64,000 nt of DNA from Gordonia sihwensis NBRC 108236 (GTDB lineage: Bacteria; Actinomycetota; Actinomycetes; Mycobacteriales; Mycobacteriaceae), in assembly GCF_000333035.1 (NCBI RefSeq), contig NZ_BANU01000003.1, positions 62,001 through 126,000 on the forward strand. Reading direction: 5' to 3'. The position numbers and the translations under genes were made by a program. Shown here in pieces: positions 9,916 to 20,915 of the stretch (its first letter is position 1; the number at the start of each line of letters is the position of its first letter). The notes under the pieces are model-generated. The model saw only the letters and a program-made list of their open reading frames with translations, had not been told where the DNA came from and searched no databases.

Positions 9916-10836
9916 TCAGCGGCGCGTCGTCGCGAGCACGAGCTGCGTCGCGCCGATCATGAGCAGAGCGCTGCCGAACATGTGGAGGATGACGAGCACC
10001 TCGGGAAGACCGGCCGCGTACTGCACGTAGCCGATGATCCCCTGTACCACGATCACGCCGCCGAAGATCAGTGCGGCGCGGCGCAGCGACGGCACCGCAG
10101 CCACCGCCAGGAGGATGAGCGCGGCCGTCAGTCCCACGAGTGTCCAGACGGCGTCCACGTGGAGCTGAGTGGCCTGCGTCGGCTCCAGACCGTTGCGGTG
10201 CGCCTTGATGTCGCCCGCGTGCGGTCCGGAACCGGTGACCACCGTGCCGAGATAGATGGTGACCCACGTCAGTGCGTACAGAGCCCAGGCGAGCAGGACT
10301 CCGAACCGTCGGAGAACCGCGGATTCGGCATCGGTCGCCCCCGGCTCGCCGGCGTCCGGTCCACGGGCGGCCGACCCGGTGTGCACCACCATCCAGGTGG
10401 CCAGCGAGATGATCACCATCGTCGCGAGGAAGTGGAAGGCCACGATCCACGGGTTCAGGTTGGTCAGCACCGTGATGCCGCCGATGATCGCCTGCAGCGG
10501 AACACCCATCGCGACCCCGGTGGCCAGCCGCCGCGACAGTCGGTCGACCGGGACGCGCCGCATCGCGGCCACCCAGGTGGCGATCGCGATGACCACGAGC
10601 ACCCAGGTGAGCATCCGGTTGCCGAACTCGATCAGCCCGTGGATGCCCATCGCGGCGTGCGGTGTCACCGAGCCCGAGGTGCACTGGGGCCACGTGGGAC
10701 AGCCGAGGCCCGAGTCGGTGACCCGCACCGCGCCGCCGGTCACCACCAGCAGCACGTTGGCGGCGAGGTTGGCGATCGCCCAGTAATAGAGGTATGTCGC
10801 GGTCGGCCTCTTGAAGCCGAACCAGGAGTCGATCAT
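9916..10836 (-). CDS. ctaA: Heme A synthase CtaA
   Basis: The 306-residue membrane protein converts heme O to heme A for cytochrome aa3 oxidase. It has about eight hydrophobic segments and the conserved cysteine pair in CPTWPQC (residues about 46 and 52) in the first external loop, followed by HGLIEFGNR with heme-ligand histidine and glutamate. ATG 10836 was chosen because it forms an ATGA overlap with the stop of the upstream permease; a GTG five codons further upstream is possible. The position matches Rv1456c. Confidence 0.93.
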   Translation of the reverse strand: MIDSWFGFKRPTATYLYYWAIANLAANVLLVVTGGAVRVTDSGLGCPTWPQCTSGSVTPHAAMGIHGLIEFGNRMLTWVLVVIAIATWVAAMRRVPVDRLSRRLATGVAMGVPLQAIIGGITVLTNLNPWIVAFHFLATMVIISLATWMVVHTGSAARGPDAGEPGATDAESAVLRRFGVLLAWALYALTWVTIYLGTVVTGSGPHAGDIKAHRNGLEPTQATQLHVDAVWTLVGLTAALILLAVAAVPSLRRAALIFGGVIVVQGIIGYVQYAAGLPEVLVILHMFGSALLMIGATQLVLATTRR

Positions 10837-11636
10837 TGGAAGCGGAACCACCTAACTGCCAGCGCGCCGCCGATCGCGGCCCACACGATCAGGACACAGA
10901 AGCCGAAGACGTCGAACGACGAGTCGAGGGCCCGGGTGAGCGCCTCGGTGAGAGCACCGGAGGGGGAGAGGCGGGCGACAGTCCGCGCCGCGTCGGGCAC
11001 ATGCTGATCGAAGACGACGAGCCCGGCCAGACCGAGCAGGACGAACCAGATCAGGTTGCCGAGGGCGAGTACCACCTCCGCTTTGAGCGTGCCGCCGAGG
11101 AGCAGTCCCAGGCTGGCGAACGCGACCGTGCCGACCGCGATCGCCACCGCGCCGAGCAGCAGACCCGCGATGCTCGGCCGCCAGCCGAAGGCCATGCCGA
11201 TGCCACCGATGATGATCGACTGCAGGACCACCACGATGAGTACCGCGAGTGACTTGCCGGCGATGATGCCCCACCGCGGTATCGGGGTGGCGCCCAGTCG
11301 CTTGAGCGCACCGTAGCGGCGGTCGAAGCCGACCGCGATCGCCTGCCCGGTGAAGGCGGTCGACATGATCGCGACCGCCAGGATCGCGGGCACGAAAGTG
11401 GCGGCGCGCGCGGCGGGCGTGTCGCCGGCCTCGGTGTCGAGGGGGAGCAGGCTCAGACCGATCAGCATGGTGATCGGGATGAACATCGTCAGCAGCAGCT
11501 GTTCGCCGTTGCGGAGCAGCAGAACCAGCTCCATGCGAGTCTGAGCCGCCAGCATCCGGGTGAGCGGAGCGGGCCGCGGACGCGGAGTGAACGTTCCGCT
11601 CGGAAAGCGATTGGTCGCGGGTACCTCGGTGCTCAT
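10833..11636 (-). CDS. ABC-2 type transporter permease
   Basis: The 267-residue protein has about six hydrophobic segments spread over the length of an ABC-2 permease. It lies between an ABC ATPase and ctaA, with ATGA overlaps on both sides, so the three genes form one coupled operon. The position matches Rv1457c. The family exports antibiotics, lipids or polysaccharides; the substrate here is unknown. The tie to ctaA is conserved in mycobacteria and may point to a role in heme or cytochrome biogenesis, but that is inference. Confidence 0.9.
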   Translation of the reverse strand: MSTEVPATNRFPSGTFTPRPRPAPLTRMLAAQTRMELVLLLRNGEQLLLTMFIPITMLIGLSLLPLDTEAGDTPAARAATFVPAILAVAIMSTAFTGQAIAVGFDRRYGALKRLGATPIPRWGIIAGKSLAVLIVVVLQSIIIGGIGMAFGWRPSIAGLLLGAVAIAVGTVAFASLGLLLGGTLKAEVVLALGNLIWFVLLGLAGLVVFDQHVPDAARTVARLSPSGALTEALTRALDSSFDVFGFCVLIVWAAIGGALAVRWFRFQ

Positions 11637-12613
11637 GCGCGCACCTCCCGTCCGGTGAGGCTGAGGAAGACGTCCTGCAGGCTGTTGCTGGCCACGTTGA
11701 GCGAGTCGATCAGGATTCCGCGGTCGGCGCAGAACTGTGCGATCGCCGAGACCACGGCGGGCGTGATGTCGCCGGTCACCACATGCTCACCGGTCGGCGA
11801 GAGCGTGCAGCGGTAGCCGGCGGGGAGTGCATCCTGGAGCCCGTTCCGGAGTTCGGTCGCGTCGACCCCCGAGACGCTGAGCCGCAGCCGGCGCTCGGCA
11901 TCGCGCCGGACGAGGTCGGACGGTGTACCCGCGGCGACGGCGCGCCCGCGGTCGATGATGACGATCTGGTCGGCGAGTTCCTCGGCCTCATCGAGCAGAT
12001 GCGTGGTCAGCAGAATCGACACCCCGTCGGCGCGGAGTCGGGAGATCAACTCCCACACCATGATTCGCGCGTGTGCGTCGAGGCCGGCGGTGGGCTCGTC
12101 GAGGAAGACCAGTTCCGGCCGGCCGACCAGCGCGCACGCCAGCGAGAGTCGCTGCTGCTGGCCGCCGGAGAGGCGGCGGAATCCCGTGTTCGCGACCTCC
12201 GTGAGGCCGAGGGCGTCCATCAACCACTCGGGATCGAGGGGATCGGCGCTGTACGCGGCGCAGAGGCGAAGCATCTCCTTGGCCTTCGCCCCCGGATACG
12301 CTCCGCCGCCCTGCAGCATCACGCCGATCCGGGTTCGCAGCGCGTCGTTGTCGGCGATGGGATCGAGGCCGAGCACTCGGACCTCGCCCGCGTCCGGCCG
12401 GGTGAATCCCTCGCAGATCTCGACGGTGGTGGTCTTACCGGCGCCGTTCGGGCCGAGCAGCGCGAGCAGTTCGCCGCGTGGCAGCCTCAGATCGAGCCCG
12501 TCGACGGCGGTCTTGTCCCCGAACTTCTTCACCAGACCCCGGACCAGGAGCGCCGCGTCGCCCGAAGCCGGTCGGTGATCCGGCCCGGTACCGGGCGAAA
12601 GAGCTTCATGCAC
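11633..12613 (-). CDS. ABC transporter ATP-binding protein, DrrA/CcmA type
   Basis: The 326-residue ATPase has Walker A GPNGAGKTTT, signature LSGGQQQR and Walker B LVFLDEPTAGLD in the first 220 residues, followed by a C-terminal extension of about 100 residues like those of DrrA-type exporters. GTG 12613 is chosen as the start. A much longer open frame continues to 14134, but that part is an overlap with mptB in another frame and is not coding. It is coupled to the permease by ATGA at 11636. It matches Rv1458c. Confidence 0.9.
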   Translation of the reverse strand: MHEALSPGTGPDHRPASGDAALLVRGLVKKFGDKTAVDGLDLRLPRGELLALLGPNGAGKTTTVEICEGFTRPDAGEVRVLGLDPIADNDALRTRIGVMLQGGGAYPGAKAKEMLRLCAAYSADPLDPEWLMDALGLTEVANTGFRRLSGGQQQRLSLACALVGRPELVFLDEPTAGLDAHARIMVWELISRLRADGVSILLTTHLLDEAEELADQIVIIDRGRAVAAGTPSDLVRRDAERRLRLSVSGVDATELRNGLQDALPAGYRCTLSPTGEHVVTGDITPAVVSAIAQFCADRGILIDSLNVASNSLQDVFLSLTGREVRA

Positions 12614-12711
12614 GCCCAACAGCCTAGGCGAGCGACGCAGGTCACCGGGCTGCGGGGCGGTGCCGGCCGAACGGTGCGCATCGCGCCGACTGATCCGGCC
12701 GCACACGGTCC

Positions 12712-14484
12712 TTACTGGCGATTCCGGTCGTGACGCTGCCTGACCCACATGCGGATCGGGCTGTCGATGAAGAAGACCATCGCCGTGATTGCGACCATGA
12801 TCACACCGGTGGCCAGGCCCTGGGCCACCACGAGGGGGCTGGTGTCCGAACTCGTCGGCATCACGACGATCGCGATGATTCCGGAGATGACGACGGTGCC
12901 GACGCGGAACCAGCGGGTGGTGGCCCATGCGGCCAGCGGGATCACGGCCCACAGCAGGTACCACGCCTGCACGAAGGGGAAGAAGATCACCACGCTCGCC
13001 ATCGCGATTCCGAGGCCGCCGATCGGATGGATGCGGCCCGCGAGGCATGCCAGCAGCCAGCGGACCACGAGGACCGCCGCCACGAGTTGCCCGATGGGCC
13101 GGGCGATGTCCAGGATCGCCTGGGTCTGCTCGCCGAGGCCGAGCCACAGTCCGACGCGGCCGGCGACCACCGAGAGCAGGGTCGGCATCGACATCCACGA
13201 CCGGACGATGCCGCCGGTGCTGAGAGTGTGGGTCCATCCGAAGCCCAGGCCGGTTCCGAGGCACGTCACCACGACCACCGCGCCGGCGACCACGCCCATC
13301 ACTCCCGCGCTCGCCGCCAGGGCGGCGAGCGAACGCCGCGACCGTCGCCACCATTGACTCACCGGCGCGTGGCGCAGAGCCGGAAGCGTGGCACCCCAGC
13401 GCCGGGCCAGGGCCACGCCGACGAAGCCGAGGGCGAGCATCGACGTCACCTTGATCATCGCCGACGCCGCGATGACGGCGACACCGGCGAGCAGGACCCA
13501 TCCCGCCCGTGACGGCAGCGGACGGTCGGGTCTGCGGAGACGCTGCGTGCCGTAGACGGCGCGGAACGACCATTCGAGGCCGACGAGCATCATGCCGATC
13601 ATCAGGGACTCGTTGTGGATGCCGCCGACGAGGTGGAGGATGAGCAGCGGGTTGAGCGCGCCGAGCCACAGCGCTGCCACGGCCGAGACGCCGCACCGCC
13701 GTGCCAGCCGGGGCAGCGCCCAGACGATCATCAGGACGCCCGCGATCGCCACCAGCCGGTGCAGCAGCACGGCGACGGTGATGTTCTCGCCGGTGATGGC
13801 GGTGATCTGCTCGCCGATCCACAGGAACAGCGGCCCGTACGGTGCCGGCGTGTCCTTCCACAGGTTCGGCACCGACAGGGTGAGCGCGTGGTCGACGCCC
13901 AGACCGCGCATCGGACTGTAGGTGTACGGGTCCATGCCCTTGTACGCGATCGCGCTCTGTGCCAGATAGGAGTAGACGTCCTTGCTGAGCAGCGGCGGCG
14001 CGATGATCAGCGGCGCCACCCACATGAGCAGGGTGCGGTCGGTCTGGCCGCGCGTCATGCGGCGTGCCGGGCTGCGGCCCTCGGCGACCTCCACCCGGTA
14101 GCGCCCGACGGCGTATCTGCCGAGCATCACCCACGCGACGACTAGCATGATCGCGCCGCCGATGGAGATGGTCAGAGCGGTGGAGTACATCCGGGAGGGC
14201 AGCGACAGGACTCGGGTGCCGACGATCGGATTCTGCAGCACCGGAAGCATGCCGGTGCCGAGCGAACCGATCAGGATCAGAATCGATCCGGTGGTGCCGA
14301 ACAGCCTGATCCGACGCATCCGCAGCGTCTCCAGGCGGTTGAGCGGGCCCACCTCGCGTTCGTCGTCGTGCATCCGCGCGACGGTGGTGCCGAAGTCGCC
14401 GATGCGGTCGGCGTCGTGCTCGACCGCCGGCTTGCCGAGGCCCACGTAATCGAGCGTCCGGCGCATGAGGGGGAGTTCTGGCAC
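12712..14484 (-). CDS. mptB: Alpha-1,6-mannosyltransferase MptB
   Basis: The 590-residue polytopic protein has about 13 hydrophobic segments and matches Rv1459c/MptB, a GT-C enzyme. In Corynebacteriales MptB uses polyprenyl-phospho-mannose to start the alpha-1,6-mannan core of lipomannan and lipoarabinomannan on the outer face of the membrane. The likely catalytic aspartate lies in LLSKDVYSYLAQSA in the first large external loop. GTG 14484 is seven bases after a TAGAGT -10 box on the minus strand, which supports a leaderless start. It is divergent from sufR. Confidence 0.9.
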   Translation of the reverse strand: MPELPLMRRTLDYVGLGKPAVEHDADRIGDFGTTVARMHDDEREVGPLNRLETLRMRRIRLFGTTGSILILIGSLGTGMLPVLQNPIVGTRVLSLPSRMYSTALTISIGGAIMLVVAWVMLGRYAVGRYRVEVAEGRSPARRMTRGQTDRTLLMWVAPLIIAPPLLSKDVYSYLAQSAIAYKGMDPYTYSPMRGLGVDHALTLSVPNLWKDTPAPYGPLFLWIGEQITAITGENITVAVLLHRLVAIAGVLMIVWALPRLARRCGVSAVAALWLGALNPLLILHLVGGIHNESLMIGMMLVGLEWSFRAVYGTQRLRRPDRPLPSRAGWVLLAGVAVIAASAMIKVTSMLALGFVGVALARRWGATLPALRHAPVSQWWRRSRRSLAALAASAGVMGVVAGAVVVVTCLGTGLGFGWTHTLSTGGIVRSWMSMPTLLSVVAGRVGLWLGLGEQTQAILDIARPIGQLVAAVLVVRWLLACLAGRIHPIGGLGIAMASVVIFFPFVQAWYLLWAVIPLAAWATTRWFRVGTVVISGIIAIVVMPTSSDTSPLVVAQGLATGVIMVAITAMVFFIDSPIRMWVRQRHDRNRQ

Positions 14485-14491
14485 ATCGAAG

Positions 14492-14497
14492 ACTCTA
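14492..14497 (-). promoter_or_regulatory. -10 box TAGAGT of mptB, probable leaderless promoter
   Basis: Read on the minus strand, TAGAGT ends seven bases before GTG 14484. No ribosome binding site is visible between them. Confidence 0.55.
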
Positions 14498-14570
14498 ACG
14501 GGTGGGGTCCGCCGCCCCGTCGGGCCGGAGATTTAGGCGACCCTTGCTAGCCCGGTGGAAGTATTTAGGT

Positions 14571-14582
14571 AACAATATTGTT
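14571..14582. promoter_or_regulatory. AACAATATTGTT palindrome, probable SufR operator
   Basis: This perfect 12-bp palindrome is AT-rich inside a GC-rich region and contains the apparent sufR -10 box TATTGT (14576-14581). A regulator bound here would block the promoter. SufR proteins are known iron-sulfur repressors of their own suf operon, so autoregulation is the simplest reading. The identity of the bound protein is inference. Confidence 0.6.
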
Positions 14583-14591
14583 GTGAAAAGC

Positions 14592-15344
14592 ATGAGCGGT
14601 GACGAGCGGCAGCTGCGCGAGCAGCATGCGGAGGCGGGCGGCCACGACGGCCAGACCCGCGCCGCCGTCGTGTCGCTGCTGGTGGACGAGGGGCCGATGA
14701 CCGCCGGCGACATCGCCGAGCGGTTGGGGATCTCGCCCGCGGGCGTCCGCCGTCATCTCGAGATCCTGTCGGCCGACGGGGACATCGAGGTGGCGCCGTC
14801 CGGCTTCTCCAGGGCTGGTCCCGGCAAGGGTACGCGGGGCCGCCCGGCCAAGTGGTTCCAGCTCACGCCGGCCGGCCGGGGCAAGCTCCGGCACGCCTAC
14901 GACGATCTGGCCGGTGCCGTGCTGCGGAAGCTGCGCGACGTCGCCGGTCAGCAGGCGGTCGACGAGTTCGCTCATGAGCGGATCTCGGATCTCGTCTCCG
15001 GCGTCGAGCCGGCGCGCGAGTCCGGTTCGGTGATCGCGACGGTTCAGCAGATCGCCGACGCTCTCACCGCGGGCGGCTACTCGGCCGACACGCGCGAAGT
15101 CGGCGCGGGCGTCCAGATCTGCCAGCACCACTGCCCGGTCGCCCATGTGGCGTCCGAGTTCCCGGAGCTGTGTGAGGCCGAGACGGCCATGTTCACCGAG
15201 CTCCTCGGTACGCACGTGCAGCGGTTGGCGACCATCGCCAACGGCGACTGCGTGTGCACCACGCACGTTCCCGTGCATCTCACGACTCCGGAGGCCGCTC
15301 AGCCCGCAGCCTCCGACACCCCCGATGGAAAGGTTCTCCGATGA
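14592..15344 (+). CDS. sufR: SufR family iron-sulfur cluster biosynthesis regulator
   Basis: The 250-residue protein has an N-terminal winged helix-turn-helix (about residues 20-95, with [20 protein letters not shown] helix) and a C-terminal domain with cysteines in [13 protein letters not shown] and CVCTTH that can bind an iron-sulfur cluster. Family members repress the suf operon when clusters are plentiful. ATG 14592 is chosen because it lies ten bases after TATTGT; GTG 14583 is too close to that box. The stop overlaps sufB as ATGA. It is the first gene of sufRBDCSUT. Confidence 0.92.
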   Translation: MSGDERQLREQHAEAGGHDGQTRAAVVSLLVDEGPMTAGDIAERLGISPAGVRRHLEILSADGDIEVAPSGFSRAGPGKGTRGRPAKWFQLTPAGRGKLRHAYDDLAGAVLRKLRDVAGQQAVDEFAHERISDLVSGVEPARESGSVIATVQQIADALTAGGYSADTREVGAGVQICQHHCPVAHVASEFPELCEAETAMFTELLGTHVQRLATIANGDCVCTTHVPVHLTTPEAAQPAASDTPDGKVLR

Positions 15345-16777
15345 CGGTCACCGATCCCGCCGCCACCCAGTTGACGCAGGAAGAGACCATTGCTTCCTTC
15401 GATCGCTACGGTTACGGCTGGTCCGACAGCGATGAGGCAGGTGCGTCCGCCAAGCGCGGTCTGTCCGAGGCCGTCGTCCGCGACATCTCGGACAAGAAGA
15501 ACGAGCCCGAGTGGATGCTCGACCAACGGCTCAAGGCGCTCCGCATCTTCGACCGCAAGCCGATGCCCAGCTGGGGCGGCGACCTCGACGGCATCGACTT
15601 CGACAACATCAAGTACTTCGTGCGCTCGACCGAGAAGCAGGCCGAGTCGTGGGAGGACCTGCCCGAGGACATCAAGAACACTTACGACCGCCTCGGCATC
15701 CCGGAGGCCGAGAAGCAGCGTCTGGTCGCCGGCGTCGCCGCGCAGTACGAGTCGGAGGTCGTGTACCACCAGATCCGCGAGGACCTGGAGGAGAAGGGCG
15801 TGATCTTCCTCGACACGGACACCGGCCTGCGTGAGCACCCCGAGATCTTCCAGGAGTACTTCGGCAGCGTCATCCCCGCAGGCGACAACAAGTTCTCCGC
15901 GCTGAACACCGCGGTGTGGTCGGGCGGCTCGTTCATCTACGTTCCGCCGGGTGTCCACGTGGACATCCCGCTGCAGGCCTACTTCCGCATCAACACCGAG
16001 AACATGGGGCAGTTCGAGCGGACGTTGATCATCGTCGACGAGGACGCCTACGTCCATTACGTCGAGGGCTGCACGGCCCCGATCTACAAGTCCGACTCGC
16101 TTCATTCGGCCGTGGTCGAGATCGTCGTGAAGAAGGGCGGCCGCTGCCGCTACACGACCATCCAGAACTGGTCGAACAACGTCTACAACCTGGTCACCAA
16201 GCGTGCGAAGGCCGAAGAGGGCGCGACCATGGAGTGGATCGACGGCAACATCGGTTCCAAGGTCACCATGAAGTACCCGGCCGTGTGGCTGACCGGTGAG
16301 CACGCCAAGGGCGAGGTCCTGTCGGTGGCGTTCGCCGGCGAGGGCCAGCACCAGGACACCGGATCCAAGATGGTCCACCTGGCGCCCAACACCTCGAGCA
16401 ACATCGTCAGCAAGTCCGTCGCTCGCGGCGGCGGACGGTCGTCGTACCGCGGCCTGATCAAGATCAACCCCGGCGCCCACGGCAGCCGGTCCACCGTGCA
16501 GTGCGACGCCCTGCTCGTCGATCAGATCAGCCGCAGCGACACCTACCCGTACGTCGACATCCGCGAGGACGACGTGACGATGGGACACGAGGCCACCGTC
16601 TCGAAGGTCAGCGACGATCAGCTCTTCTACCTGATGAGCCGCGGACTGACCGAGCAGGAGGCCATGGCGATGGTGGTCCGCGGATTCGTGGAGCCGATCG
16701 CCAAGGAACTCCCGATGGAATACGCACTCGAGCTCAACCGGCTCATCGAACTGCAGATGGAAGGATCGGTCGGCTGA
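15341..16777 (+). CDS. sufB: Fe-S cluster scaffold protein SufB
   Basis: The 478-residue protein is the scaffold subunit of the SufBCD complex, which assembles iron-sulfur clusters under iron or oxidative stress. The ORF is continuous from [15 protein letters not shown] to the C-terminal [20 protein letters not shown], with no intein, unlike M. tuberculosis Rv1461. The beta-helix core carries VEGCTAPIY and the invariant C-terminal motifs. It overlaps sufR upstream (ATGA) and sufD downstream (TGATG), so translation is coupled across the operon. Confidence 0.97.
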   Translation: MTVTDPAATQLTQEETIASFDRYGYGWSDSDEAGASAKRGLSEAVVRDISDKKNEPEWMLDQRLKALRIFDRKPMPSWGGDLDGIDFDNIKYFVRSTEKQAESWEDLPEDIKNTYDRLGIPEAEKQRLVAGVAAQYESEVVYHQIREDLEEKGVIFLDTDTGLREHPEIFQEYFGSVIPAGDNKFSALNTAVWSGGSFIYVPPGVHVDIPLQAYFRINTENMGQFERTLIIVDEDAYVHYVEGCTAPIYKSDSLHSAVVEIVVKKGGRCRYTTIQNWSNNVYNLVTKRAKAEEGATMEWIDGNIGSKVTMKYPAVWLTGEHAKGEVLSVAFAGEGQHQDTGSKMVHLAPNTSSNIVSKSVARGGGRSSYRGLIKINPGAHGSRSTVQCDALLVDQISRSDTYPYVDIREDDVTMGHEATVSKVSDDQLFYLMSRGLTEQEAMAMVVRGFVEPIAKELPMEYALELNRLIELQMEGSVG

Positions 16778-17952
16778 TGGCGGACGCTTCCCAGACCACC
16801 GCCTCGCCCGTGGTGGTCAACAAGGGTGAACTCTTCACCTCCTACGACGTCGACGCCTTCGAGGTGCCGTCGCAGCGCGAAGAGGCGTGGCGCTTCACGC
16901 CGTTCCGCCGGCTGCACGGTCTGCACGACGGCACGGCGCTCGCCACCGGCACCACCTCGGTGCAGGTCAGCGGCGACGCCGAGGGCGTCACCGTCGAGAC
17001 CGTCGGCCGCGAGGATCCCCGTCTCGGTGAGGCCGGGGTGCCCTTCGACAGGGTCTCCGCCCAGGCTTACTCGTCCTTCGAGAAGGCCACCGTGCTCACG
17101 ATCGGCCGCGAGGCGCAGATCGCCGATCCGGTGTTCGTCACCGTCGACGGTCCGGGAGCCGACGAGGTCGCCTACTCGCACATCCAGATCCGCGCCGAGG
17201 CCTTCTCGAAGGCGGTCGTGGTTCTCGATCAGCGCGGCAGCGGCGTGATCGGCGAGAACGTCGAGATCCTCGCCGCCGACAGCGCGCATCTGACCGTCGT
17301 GAACGTCCACGAGTGGGAGGACGACGCGACCCACGTCGCCACCCACCACCTGTCGCTGGGACGTGACGCGGTCGTCAAGCACTTCGCGGTCAGCCTCGGT
17401 GGACACACCGTGCGGCTCTCGCCGCACGTGCAGTACACCGCGCCCGGCGGCGACGTCGAGCTGTGGGGACTGTACTTCGCCGACGGCGGGCAGCACCTGG
17501 AGCAGCGTCTCCTGGTGGACCACTCGCAGCCCAACTGCCGCTCGCACGTCACCTACAAGGGCGCTCTCCAGGGCGACCCGTCGGGCGACAAGCGCAAGGA
17601 GGCCCACACCGTCTGGATCGGCGACGTGCTGATCCGGCCGGCCGCCGAGGGCACGGACACCTACGAACTCAACCGGAACCTGGTGCTCACCGACAACGCC
17701 CGTGCCGACTCGGTCCCCAACCTGGAGATCGAGACCGGTGAGATCGTCGGCGCCGGTCACGCCAGCGCCACCGGCCGGTTCGACGACGAGCAGTTGTTCT
17801 ACCTCCAGGCGCGCGGCATCCCCGAAGATCAGGCGCGGCGCCTCGTGGTCCGGGGCTTCTTCGGCGAGGTCCTCGCCAAGATCGCCGTCCCGGAACTGCG
17901 CGAGCGGCTCGAATCCGCGATCGAGGCCGAACTCGAGTCGGCCGGCGCCTGA
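16777..17952 (+). CDS. sufD: Fe-S cluster assembly protein SufD
   Basis: The 391-residue protein is the paralogous partner of SufB in the SufBC2D complex. It shares the right-handed beta-helix core and the C-terminal QLFYLQARGIPEDQARRLVV segment that SufB has as [20 protein letters not shown]. It starts at ATG 16777, overlapping the sufB stop by one base, and is followed by sufC after 35 bases. It corresponds to Rv1462. Confidence 0.96.
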   Translation: MADASQTTASPVVVNKGELFTSYDVDAFEVPSQREEAWRFTPFRRLHGLHDGTALATGTTSVQVSGDAEGVTVETVGREDPRLGEAGVPFDRVSAQAYSSFEKATVLTIGREAQIADPVFVTVDGPGADEVAYSHIQIRAEAFSKAVVVLDQRGSGVIGENVEILAADSAHLTVVNVHEWEDDATHVATHHLSLGRDAVVKHFAVSLGGHTVRLSPHVQYTAPGGDVELWGLYFADGGQHLEQRLLVDHSQPNCRSHVTYKGALQGDPSGDKRKEAHTVWIGDVLIRPAAEGTDTYELNRNLVLTDNARADSVPNLEIETGEIVGAGHASATGRFDDEQLFYLQARGIPEDQARRLVVRGFFGEVLAKIAVPELRERLESAIEAELESAGA

Positions 17953-17987
17953 CCATCCACACATACTTCGACAAGGAATCACCACAG

Positions 17988-20061
<2,074 letters not shown>

Positions 20062-20062
<1 letters not shown>

Positions 20063-20517
20063 TGCGGATGGAGCAGATGTACCAGGAGGTGATCCTGGAC
20101 CACTACAAGCATCCGCACGGCCGTGGTCTGCGGGATCCGTACGACGCCGAGGTGCACCACGTGAACCCGACGTGCGGTGACGAGGTGACGCTGCGGGTGT
20201 CGGTGGTCGACGACGCGGTCGCCGACATCTCATACGACGGCCAGGGCTGCTCGATCTCCCAGGCCTCGACCTCGGTGCTCTACGACCAGGTGGTCGGGCT
20301 GCCCGTCGACGAGGCGCTCGCCACCGTCGATTCGTTCAACGCCATGATGACCTCGCGCGGGACCGATCCCGGCGATGAGGAGGTCATCGGCGACGGCATC
20401 GCGCTCGCCGGTGTCAGCAAGTATCCGGCGCGCGTCAAGTGTGCTCTGCTCGGGTGGATGGCGTTCAAGGACGCGCTCTCGCAGAGCCTCGCCACCGAAG
20501 TCCCCGATCCCGCCTAG
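20062..20517 (+). CDS. sufU: Sulfur transfer protein SufU
   Basis: The 151-residue, zinc-dependent protein accepts persulfide sulfur from SufS. The expected zinc ligands are present: Cys38 and Asp40 in NPTCGDE, Cys63 in GQGCSIS and Cys127 in RVKCALL. The ATG overlaps the sufS stop by one base. It corresponds to Rv1465. Confidence 0.96.
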
Positions 20518-20526
20518 GAGCGACCA

Positions 20527-20895
20527 ATGACCGAGACCAACACCGAAACCACTGCGCCGGCCGAGCCGGTCGCCACCTCGCTCCCGTCGATCGACGACGT
20601 CGAGGAGGCGATGCGCGACGTCGTCGACCCGGAGCTGGGCATCAACGTCGTCGACCTCGGGCTCGTGTACGACGTCGCCATCGACCAGGACGCGGCGGTG
20701 AAGCTCGATATGACCCTCACCTCGCCGGCGTGCCCGCTCACCGACGTCATCGAGGACCAGACGCGCAATGTGCTGGTGACCTCCGGTCTGTGCACCGAGG
20801 TCGACATCAACTGGGTGTGGATCCCGGCGTGGGGGCCCGACAAGATCACCGACGACGGACGCGAGCAGCTGCGCGCCCTCGGCTTCACGGTCTGA
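20527..20895 (+). CDS. sufT: SufT, DUF59/MIP18 family Fe-S maturation factor
   Basis: The 122-residue protein is a MIP18 (DUF59) domain with the hallmark DPELGINVVDLGLVYDV near residue 35 and the cysteine motif SPACPLTD. Family members help deliver iron-sulfur clusters to target enzymes. It starts nine bases after sufU and closes the suf operon. It corresponds to Rv1466. The first 20 residues are a Thr/Glu/Ala-rich tail that is probably disordered. Confidence 0.94.
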   Translation: MTETNTETTAPAEPVATSLPSIDDVEEAMRDVVDPELGINVVDLGLVYDVAIDQDAAVKLDMTLTSPACPLTDVIEDQTRNVLVTSGLCTEVDINWVWIPAWGPDKITDDGREQLRALGFTV

Positions 20896-20915
20896 CCGGA
20901 GGCCGCTCGAGCGCC

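Noticed and set aside
12614..14134. N-terminal extension of the ABC ATPase frame to 833 residues
   Set aside because: This part overlaps mptB on the same strand in another frame and reads as Arg/Pro/Gly-rich noise; the ATPase family start is near 12613.
15299..16588. A 429-codon open frame on the minus strand
   Set aside because: It is antisense to sufB, which has the clear coding evidence.
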